A stretch of DNA of 12,300 nt from an uncultured Ilumatobacter sp. (GTDB taxonomy: Bacteria; Actinomycetota; Acidimicrobiia; Acidimicrobiales; Ilumatobacteraceae), in contig CALICC010000345.1 of NCBI GenBank assembly GCA_938049325.1, positions 1 through 12,300 of the forward strand, read 5' to 3'. How positions within the stretch are numbered: position 1 is the first letter of the stretch; every line of letters starts with the position of its first letter. The position numbers and the translations under genes are program-made. Under the pieces are notes generated by a model that was not told where the DNA came from, made no database searches, and saw nothing but the letters and a program-made list of their open reading frames with translations. Below are positions 5,133-10,455 of this stretch, in pieces.

Positions 5133-5680
5133 GCGGGCACGCTCTCGTTGTCAGGCGCGGCGTCACCGCGCAGCACTGCAACGATGCGCGACGCGAGTTC
5201 GGCGGCAACTCGCGCCATCGCTTCTTGACCGCTTCCGGCAACTGGATGCGGCAACCTCAACCGCGGAATATCGGGCATGCCAGCCGACGCGGCGACCGCG
5301 TCGCCCTGAAGCCAGAACGTCTCGGTGACCAACGCAACGGCCGCTGTACCGCGTCTTGCCACTTCGATTCCGTCACGCACGGTGCCGGAGGTGCAACTGC
5401 CTCAATGCCCGTACGCCGCGACGACGGCCGAGCACGACTCGGCAATCGTCGTGAGGTGCGCACCGCTGGCGAGCGCACTCGCGTTGCCTTTGTTCAGATG
5501 CAGAAAGTCAACGCCTGGCAGCTCATCTGCGAGCGCCGATTCGACGTGTCGCAGAAACGCGGCCGAGTCGGGAAAGCCGTTCGCAAAGAGCGCGACCGTC
5601 TCACCGTCGAATAGGTCGGCCCGCAAGCCGTACGGCTCGATCTCTCGGCTGGGCACACCGCGTGGGTCGAGAAACTCCAT
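5129..5680 (-). CDS. UGSC-family selenoprotein (UGA-encoded selenocysteine)
   Basis: One continuous 183-aa protein if the in-frame TGA at 5404-5402 is read as selenocysteine (residue 93). Around it the frame gives AAYGH-U-GSCTSGTVRDG, the signature of the UGSC (seleno)protein family: a U-G-S-C redox-like motif followed by a conserved TS and D. Both halves look like one fold, with a Rossmann-like N-terminus (ETVALFANGFPDS, FLHLNKGNASA) and TETFWLQGDAVAASAGMP after the motif. The downstream half has no credible start of its own (GTG5380 lies past GSC). Its stop overlaps the next start by ATGA. A possible SECIS hairpin lies just past the UGA. The start ATG5680 has GATACT 5 nt upstream, suggesting a nearly leaderless mRNA. 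The reaction of the family is unknown. A nonsense mutation is the alternative but fits the retained motif poorly. Confidence 0.9.
5376..5395 (-). promoter_or_regulatory. Candidate bacterial SECIS hairpin
   Basis: On the minus strand, counting from the U of the UGA, nucleotides 10-14 (UGCAC) pair with 25-29 (GUGCG). They close a 10-nt loop, CUCCGGCACC, that contains a GG. Position just after the UGA fits a bacterial SECIS element recognised by SelB. The 5-bp stem is short and includes one U-G pair, so the exact structure is uncertain. Confidence 0.45.
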
Positions 5681-5740
5681 TCCGCAGTATCGCGCCTGCG
5701 TTCGATTTCACCCGACTCAAGAGAACGTCAGACGACGCGC

Positions 5741-6229
5741 TCAAGCCGCTGCGATCACCCCGCCCACACTCACCAGTATCAAGCCGATGATCTGCGTCCC
5801 GATCGCACAGTTGAGCAACTGCCCGGCACGATCGACCGCGGCGTGCATGTCTTGGATGAACTGAGCCAGCGAATTCGCGACGTATCGCTCATGGTGCTCC
5901 GCGTCGGCGGTCCAGGCGCCCTCGTCGGTCAGGTCGATCAGCGAGCTGGCGTCGGGCCGTCGGATCTTGGCGGCCATGTTGATCGCCAGCGCGATCATCG
6001 TCGCCACGACGAATGCACCGATGCCCACGCCGAGCACGGCGACAGCGTTGTCGGAGATGCCAGCATCGGACTCGGAGTCGCTGGCACCGAACGTGATGGC
6101 GGCGGTGATGAGCCCGACCACCGCTGACGACGAGGTGAGCACGCTCAGCGCCCGACCTCTGAACGATGCCAGGTCGCTCTCGGCCCGCTTCGCCTCTTCG
6201 ACGATGTAGTCGAGGTACGGATCGGTCAT
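5741..6229 (-). CDS. Small membrane protein with three predicted helices
   Basis: A 162-aa integral membrane protein of unknown function. A charged N-terminal helix (residues 1-26, rich in Glu, Lys and Arg) precedes TM1 at about 29-49. A short acidic linker (DSESD) is followed by TM2 at about 61-87. A soluble helical stretch with QFIQDMHAAVDRAGQ leads to TM3 at about 138-162, which ends the protein. This order resembles SLATT or DUF5706/Pycsar-effector membrane modules, but I see no diagnostic residue and offer that only as a remote possibility. Its ATG overlaps the upstream stop codon (TGATG), so it is translationally coupled to the proline-rich gene and the two products probably act together. 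The gene ends 60 nt before the selenoprotein start. Confidence 0.75.
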   Translation of the reverse strand: MTDPYLDYIVEEAKRAESDLASFRGRALSVLTSSSAVVGLITAAITFGASDSESDAGISDNAVAVLGVGIGAFVVATMIALAINMAAKIRRPDASSLIDLTDEGAWTADAEHHERYVANSLAQFIQDMHAAVDRAGQLLNCAIGTQIIGLILVSVGGVIAAA

Positions 6230-6453
6230 CAGCGCCCGAACAGCTGGCGGATCTTGCTCCCGATCTTCATCCGGATCGGGTTGCCAGACTCAGGGTCCGG
6301 GTCGACGACGCTGGGAATCGCAGACTCGAAGGGCTGCCCGACACTCGCAGGAGCCGGCGGCGGGCTCGGCGGTGGCGGCGGTGGTGGTGGTGGCGGCGAC
6401 GACGGCGCATCGTCCGCCACGTCAGACGCAGCATGGTCGTGTTCATCGTCCAT
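6229..6453 (-). CDS. Small proline-rich protein, function unknown
   Basis: A 74-aa protein of low complexity: an acidic, His-containing N-terminus (MDDEHDHAASDVADD), an uninterrupted run of ten prolines continuing as SPPPAP, and a basic amphipathic C-terminus (IRMKIGSKIRQLFGR) that could lie on a membrane surface. ATG6453 is chosen because TACTGT lies exactly 6 nt upstream, the leaderless arrangement seen repeatedly in this window. The frame is open further upstream but becomes charged and unlike the protein. The stop overlaps the start of the membrane-protein gene by one base (TGATG). No family is recognised. The repeat tract at DNA level (GGC/GGT runs) is prone to length change. Confidence 0.65.
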   Translation of the reverse strand: MDDEHDHAASDVADDAPSSPPPPPPPPPPSPPPAPASVGQPFESAIPSVVDPDPESGNPIRMKIGSKIRQLFGR

Positions 6454-6459
6454 GCCCAC

Positions 6460-6465
6460 ACAGTA
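6460..6465 (-). promoter_or_regulatory. -10 element of the proline-rich/membrane operon
   Basis: TACTGT on the minus strand lies exactly 6 nt before the ATG at 6453. It fits TANNNT and predicts a leaderless mRNA. Confidence 0.45.
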
Positions 6466-6536
6466 CGAATCACCGCGAGCCTGGTGCCTCGAATTGCGAC
6501 ACCGCTCCTCTTCTTCCCTCCTCTCCAGCAAGACCT

Positions 6537-6560
6537 TATTGACAAATCAATTCGTCAATA
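6537..6560. promoter_or_regulatory. Probable operator of the ArsR-type repressor
   Basis: TATTGAC (6537-6543) and GTCAATA (6554-6560) are perfect 7-bp inverted arms with a 10-nt spacer. The left arm overlaps the -35 hexamer TTGACA (6539-6544) and the repeat covers most of the promoter spacer. A dimeric winged-helix repressor bound here would block its own promoter, so autoregulation is likely. Confidence 0.7.
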
Positions 6561-6567
6561 GAACACT
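6539..6567 (+). promoter_or_regulatory. Promoter of the arsR-like/SRPBCC operon
   Basis: TTGACA (6539-6544), a 17-nt spacer and AACACT (6562-6567) form a good sigma-A-type promoter. The -10 hexamer lies exactly 6 nt before ATG6574, predicting a leaderless transcript. Confidence 0.7.
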
Positions 6568-6573
6568 GATGTG

Positions 6574-7185
6574 ATGCACGACGTCGCCGTCATAGATGAA
6601 CCGGCAGTTGCGTCGTCGATGCTCGACCCGACCCGCGCGGCGATTCTCGACGCCCTCGCCACGCCCGGCTCAGCAACCACCGTCGCCGCCACACTTGGGC
6701 TCCCACGCCAGAAGGTCAACTACCACCTCCGCGCCCTCGAAGAACATGGGCTGGTCGAGCTGCACGAAGAACGCCAGCGTCGCGGCCTCGTTGAGCGAGT
6801 GATGATCGCATCGGCCGAGACGTACCTCCTCTCACCCGAGCTCCTGGGCGATCGCTCCCCCGACCCTGCGCGAATCGATCGTCTCTCGACTCGCTACCTT
6901 CTCGCCATCGCGGCCCGACTCGTTCGCGAAGTCGCCGAACTCGCACGCAGCGCCGATGCGGCAAACAAGCCGCTCGCCACCCTGTCGATCGACACCGAGA
7001 TTCGGTTCGCGTCGGCCCGAGATCGAGCAGCGTTCACCCAAGAGATCACCGACGCCGTCACCCAGGTCGCCGCGCGATACCACGACGAGCAGACGCCACG
7101 CGGACGGTGGCACCGACTCGTTGTCGCTGCCCACCCGCACACCAGTCCCCCACCGACCGCAACCAACACAGGAGCAACCAGATGA
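6574..7185 (+). CDS. ArsR-family winged-helix transcriptional regulator
   Basis: A 203-aa DNA-binding regulator. The N-terminal winged helix spans about residues 14-75: MLDPTRAAILDAL, then the helix-turn-helix GSATTVAATLGLPRQKVNYHLRALEEHGLVEL and a wing with basic QRRGLVER. The rest is helical (residues 95-175, rich in Ala, Arg and Leu) and probably serves dimerisation. There are no Cys pairs of the metal-sensing ArsR type, so the signal is not metal in any obvious way. ATG6574 is preferred over GTG6571 because the promoter puts the transcript start there. The stop overlaps the SRPBCC start by ATGA. A regulator followed by an SRPBCC/AHSA1 protein is a very common actinobacterial pair, and the regulator probably represses both genes through the inverted repeat upstream. 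Confidence 0.9.
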   Translation: MHDVAVIDEPAVASSMLDPTRAAILDALATPGSATTVAATLGLPRQKVNYHLRALEEHGLVELHEERQRRGLVERVMIASAETYLLSPELLGDRSPDPARIDRLSTRYLLAIAARLVREVAELARSADAANKPLATLSIDTEIRFASARDRAAFTQEITDAVTQVAARYHDEQTPRGRWHRLVVAAHPHTSPPPTATNTGATR

Positions 7186-7961
7186 CCGACCGCAAGCTCG
7201 AGTACGAGATCGAAGTCGAAGGCAGCCCCGAAGAAGTGTGGCGAGCGATCGCCACCGGTCCGGGCATCTCGTCGTGGTACGTACCGCACGAGGTTGACGA
7301 ACGCGAGGGCGGATCCGCTGTTGCCCGTTTCGGGCCGGGCCCCGAGATGGAGGTTCCCGGACGCGTCGCCGCGTGGGATCCGCCGCATCGCGTCGTCTTC
7401 GACGGCGGCGACGCCCACGGCAACACCGACCCAGGCATGGCATTCGAGTGGCTCATCGAAGCCACCTCGGGCGATACGTGCATCGTCCGCCTCGTCAACT
7501 CGGGTTTCGGCTCCGGCGACGATTGGGACGCGCAGTACGACGGGATGAAGGAAGGCTGGAAGTTGTTCCTCCTGAACTTGCAACTCCATCTGCGTCACTT
7601 CAGCGGTCAGAGCGCGACCGCAGCGCTCCCGATGGCGATGTGGCCCGGCTCGAGGCAAGACGTCTGGGCGAAGCTCACCAGCGAGCTCGACATCTCGAAC
7701 TCACCCGACCTCGGCGAGCGGGTGACCCTCCACGGAGGGGACGGCCTGCAACTCGTTGGCGAGGTCGTCGACGTGGACGACTGGCGCCTCGCTCTCGTCG
7801 TCGATGAGCCAGCTCCCGGCACCGCCTTCATCGCAGCAGAAGGTGATGGCGAAGCATCCGGCGTGTCGATCTGGTCGTATCTCTACGGCAACGGTGGCGC
7901 GGCTGCGGCTGCACGAGATGAACCGCTCTGGCAGGAGTGGCTGGCAGAGCGAGGCAGCTGA
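7182..7961 (+). CDS. SRPBCC/AHSA1-domain protein
   Basis: A cytoplasmic 259-aa protein of the START/Bet v 1-like superfamily, whose members bind hydrophobic ligands in a deep cavity. The first 140 residues show the pattern: LEYEIEVEGSPEEVWRAIATGPGISSWY at the start, FEWLIEATSGDTCIVRLVNSGF in the middle and the long C-terminal helix DGMKEGWKLFLLNLQLHL. A second domain of about 115 aa follows (residues 145-255), ending LWQEWLAERGS; the same two-part layout occurs in other actinobacterial members as I recall. GGAG lies 7 nt before ATG7182, and the start overlaps the regulator stop as ATGA. The ligand is unknown. The operon suggests its level is set by the regulator in response to a small molecule. 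Confidence 0.9.
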   Translation: MTDRKLEYEIEVEGSPEEVWRAIATGPGISSWYVPHEVDEREGGSAVARFGPGPEMEVPGRVAAWDPPHRVVFDGGDAHGNTDPGMAFEWLIEATSGDTCIVRLVNSGFGSGDDWDAQYDGMKEGWKLFLLNLQLHLRHFSGQSATAALPMAMWPGSRQDVWAKLTSELDISNSPDLGERVTLHGGDGLQLVGEVVDVDDWRLALVVDEPAPGTAFIAAEGDGEASGVSIWSYLYGNGGAAAAARDEPLWQEWLAERGS

Positions 7962-8000
7962 CCGCACACGGCTCGGCCCTCGCTGCATCCACGTTCTGGG

Positions 8001-8033
8001 TCGAATTTGTCTCGGAAACCGAGCGCGATTCGA
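8001..8033 (+). terminator. Hairpin after the SRPBCC gene
   Basis: TCGAAT (8001-8006) pairs with ATTCGA (8028-8033), and CTCGG (8011-8015) with CCGAG (8019-8023) around an AAA loop, with a 4x4 internal loop between. It lies 40 nt past the SRPBCC stop. No T-run follows, so a terminator role is only plausible. Confidence 0.35.
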
Positions 8034-8081
8034 CGGAGAACGGGTGCGCCGACCCGAGTCCCGATCACGATCGTCCACGAC

Positions 8082-8087
8082 TACTCT
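8082..8087 (+). promoter_or_regulatory. -10 element of the serine hydrolase gene
   Basis: TACTCT lies exactly 6 nt before GTG8094 and fits TANNNT. No ribosome binding site is visible, so a leaderless mRNA is predicted. The -35 region is weak. Confidence 0.5.
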
Positions 8088-8093
8088 GACGCC

Positions 8094-9380
8094 GTGAACA
8101 CGACGTCGAGACGAGGTCGCAGCGGCGCCCTCGTCCAGCTCGCGGTGCTCTGCGTGGCTGCGGCAGCTTGCGGTTCGCCGGGCACCAGGTCGGTCGACGT
8201 TCCGATTGCCGATCCCATCGCCGCACCCGCTGCGACCGATCCCGGCAACGACCTCACCGCGGTCACCACGTCCGGTGACGTCGCAACGACCACAAGCGCA
8301 TCGGCGTCGACCACAGCACCCTCGACCACACCATCTTCGACCACGCCGCCGATCATCGTCCCCGCCTCCACGTCAACCGTCGAACTTCCTCCCACCACGG
8401 TTGCTGCACCCCCGACCTCGACGCTGCCGCCGCCAGCGTTTCCCCCGCGCCAACCGGCCGACCCGTTCTTCGGATCGACCGTCAACGCATTCGGCCGACT
8501 CGCACGCGACAACGCCGGAGCCTCGCTCACCGTGGTATCTGGCGGCAACATCGTGTACTCCGCCGGATCGGGCACCACGATCGGCGGCGACGAAGCAACC
8601 GGCGACACGCCGATGGTCGTCGCCAGCGTCAGCAAATTGATCACCGCGATCGGGATCGCCCGACTGCACGCCGCGGGCGTCATCGACGTCGCCGCACCTG
8701 TCCCATGGGCCGACCTCGGCCTCACACCGCACCCCGCGTGGGGTGATGTCACCATCCGCGAAGTGCTCGATCACCGCAGTGGCCTCGCCAAGGCGCGCAC
8801 GTCGTGGTTCACCGGCCAGGGCACGTGCCGCGACTACGTCCCGTCACTCGTCACGTCGGCTCCAAACAGCCACCGGGGCACATGGGTCTATTCGAACGGC
8901 AACTACTGCCTGCTCGGCCTGCTCATCGAGCAGCGAACCGGGTTACCGCTCGACCGGGCTCTCCAGCAACTCGTCTTCGACCCCGTCGGCGTACAAGGTG
9001 TGCACTCGACCTACGACGGACTGCTCCCCGGCGACATCGACTACCGGCTCGGCGTCGAACGACTGTCGAGGCTCGGCGGTGCCGGAACGCTCATCGTGTC
9101 GACCGATGACCTCGCGCTCGCCGTCGGCAGGCTCACCCCGGTCGATCTCGCCGTACTGCAACCCCCTGGGATGTTCGATGATCAGTACGGCATTGGCCAC
9201 ACCGGCACCATCGACGGCGCCAAGGCCTGCGTTTGGTTGCTCGACGGCGGGACGACGGTCGTCGCCGCGACGATCGCCGGCGACTCCTTCAGTACCGGAG
9301 GCGGTATCTGCGACCTCGTGGTTCCCGCGGTGGCCACCGACCTCGGCAACGACCAAGGGCGACCAAACCGCACGCCCTAG
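8094..9380 (+). CDS. Beta-lactamase-like serine hydrolase, probable lipoprotein
   Basis: A 428-aa exported enzyme of the class C beta-lactamase/DD-peptidase-like fold. The signal sequence (residues 1-25: basic RRGR, then ALVQLAVLCVAAAA) ends before Cys26 in a lipobox-like AAAC, so membrane anchoring is likely. A Thr/Ser/Pro-rich linker (about 50-125) may span the cell wall. The catalytic domain carries all three expected motifs: SVSK with nucleophile Ser178 and Lys181, YSN at 266-268, and HTG at 369-371, plus VLDHRSGL. Likely roles are peptidoglycan peptide trimming or ester/amide hydrolysis; antibiotic resistance cannot be assumed. GTG8094 is chosen for the signal peptide and the TACTCT -10 hexamer 6 nt upstream. 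An in-frame ATG at 8007 would add 29 residues and spoil the signal. Confidence 0.91.
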   Translation: MNTTSRRGRSGALVQLAVLCVAAAACGSPGTRSVDVPIADPIAAPAATDPGNDLTAVTTSGDVATTTSASASTTAPSTTPSSTTPPIIVPASTSTVELPPTTVAAPPTSTLPPPAFPPRQPADPFFGSTVNAFGRLARDNAGASLTVVSGGNIVYSAGSGTTIGGDEATGDTPMVVASVSKLITAIGIARLHAAGVIDVAAPVPWADLGLTPHPAWGDVTIREVLDHRSGLAKARTSWFTGQGTCRDYVPSLVTSAPNSHRGTWVYSNGNYCLLGLLIEQRTGLPLDRALQQLVFDPVGVQGVHSTYDGLLPGDIDYRLGVERLSRLGGAGTLIVSTDDLALAVGRLTPVDLAVLQPPGMFDDQYGIGHTGTIDGAKACVWLLDGGTTVVAATIAGDSFSTGGGICDLVVPAVATDLGNDQGRPNRTP

Positions 9381-9386
9381 CTGTGA

Positions 9387-9398
9387 TGACCCGGGTCA
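9387..9398. repeat. Perfect 12-bp palindrome between convergent genes
   Basis: TGACCCGGGTCA is a perfect palindrome without a spacer. It lies in the 15-bp gap between the hydrolase stop (9380) and the deacetylase stop, which it overlaps. As RNA it could be a short terminator stem for both genes, but there is no loop or T-run. Confidence 0.35.
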
Positions 9399-10403
9399 GA
9401 CATCCCAGAGCTGACGCGCCGCGGTGATCGACGGCAACCCGACTTCACCCGACGAAGCGTGCTCGGGGCGGTACGTCTCGCCGACCAAGGCGCTCAGCGT
9501 GGCCCCCGTCGACATTCGCAGCGCATCGAAGTCGTAGCCACCCTCGAGCGCCACCACGACCCGCCGGTCGGGCACCATCTGTTGCAGACGCTGTGCGAAG
9601 TCGGCGTAGTCGGCCGACGTCAATTCCATCATGGCGAGTGGGTCGTTGCGGTGCGCATCGAAGCCAGCCGAGATGATCAGCCATGACGGCTCGAACCGGT
9701 CGATCACGGGCAGCACGACCTCGTCGAACGCTTGCCGGAACACGTCACCGCGAGTGCCCGGAGGCAACGGGAGATTGAGGTTGGTGAACTCGGCGTCGGC
9801 ACCACCCGTTTCGTCGAGCCGCCCGGTTCCGGGATACAGCGGCGACTGGTGCGTCGAGACGTACAAGACCCGAGGGTCGTTGTAGAAGATGTCTTGTGTT
9901 CCGTTGCCGTGATGAACGTCCCAATCGACGATTGCGACCCGCTCACCTCGATCAGCCAAGGCGGCTGCTCCGACCGCGACGTTGTTGAACAGACAAAACC
10001 CCATCGACTGGTCGGCCTCCGCGTGGTGCCCCGGCGGTCGGCTCGCCGCGAACGCGACATCACAGCGATCGTTGACGAGCGCGTCGATCGAGTCGAGCAC
10101 CGCTCCGGCGGCGCGCCGCGCTGTCGTCCACGAACCGGCAGCGACGTAGGTGTCGCCGTCGATGGGTCCACCACCTTGCTGCGACAGTCCTTCGATCGCC
10201 GCGACCAAGTCTGGATCGTGCACCCGCTCGAGCTCGCCGATCGTCGCCAAGCGCGGTTCGGTCATGACGGTGGCATCAGCGAGGTCAGCCGACGAAATGC
10301 CTTCGAGCGACGCGTCGAGTCGCCCCGGCCGTTCGGGGTGCCCTGCGGGAGCGTGGTGTTCGTCGAGGTCGGCTGCTGCGAACACGGTGATCGGTTGATC
10401 CAC
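9396..10403 (-). CDS. Histone deacetylase-family lysine deacetylase (class II-like)
   Basis: A zinc hydrolase of the arginase/HDAC superfamily, expected to remove acetyl groups from protein lysines or small amines. The 335-aa length is typical of bacterial members. Motifs are HPERPGRLD near 22-30, PPGHHAEADQSMGFCLFNN with the catalytic His pair 126-127, VDWDVHHGNGTQ with zinc ligands Asp162 and His164, STHQSPLYPGTG, and SAGFDAHRNDPL with the third ligand Asp249, then LEGGYD. All catalytic residues are present. It is cytoplasmic. GTG10403 is chosen because TACGAT lies exactly 6 nt upstream, a leaderless arrangement; GAGGGA is too close to serve as a ribosome site. It is divergent over 52 bp from a Pat-like acetyltransferase. 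AcuC-like and polyamine or acetoin-linked roles are alternatives. Confidence 0.93.
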   Translation of the reverse strand: MDQPITVFAAADLDEHHAPAGHPERPGRLDASLEGISSADLADATVMTEPRLATIGELERVHDPDLVAAIEGLSQQGGGPIDGDTYVAAGSWTTARRAAGAVLDSIDALVNDRCDVAFAASRPPGHHAEADQSMGFCLFNNVAVGAAALADRGERVAIVDWDVHHGNGTQDIFYNDPRVLYVSTHQSPLYPGTGRLDETGGADAEFTNLNLPLPPGTRGDVFRQAFDEVVLPVIDRFEPSWLIISAGFDAHRNDPLAMMELTSADYADFAQRLQQMVPDRRVVVALEGGYDFDALRMSTGATLSALVGETYRPEHASSGEVGLPSITAARQLWDV

Positions 10404-10455
10404 TCCCTCATCGTACGCACCGCGAACGCCCGGCAGAAGCTGCCATGCTGGGGAC
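10404..10455. promoter_or_regulatory. Divergent promoter region of the deacetylase and acetyltransferase genes
   Basis: This 52-bp gap holds two outward -10 hexamers. TACGAT on the minus strand (10415-10410) is 6 nt before GTG10403. CATGCT on the plus strand (10444-10449) is 6 nt before GTG10456. Both mRNAs would be leaderless, and the -35 regions must overlap, so the two promoters probably influence each other or share one regulator. No clear operator repeat is visible. Confidence 0.5.

Noticed and set aside
3708..5228. Long plus-strand open frame (506 codons) opposite the ligase and partner genes
   Set aside because: It is the antisense shadow of two well-supported genes in GC-rich DNA, has Arg/His-rich composition and shows no domain.
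5380..5404. Frameshift or nonsense mutation making the UGSC gene a pseudogene
   Set aside because: The two halves are in the same frame, the break is exactly a TGA, and the bases after it restore the family motif GSCTS. Selenocysteine explains this without damage.
6505..6526. Pure pyrimidine tract of 22 nt in the divergent intergenic region
   Set aside because: It has no mirror symmetry or promoter match. It may just be low complexity.
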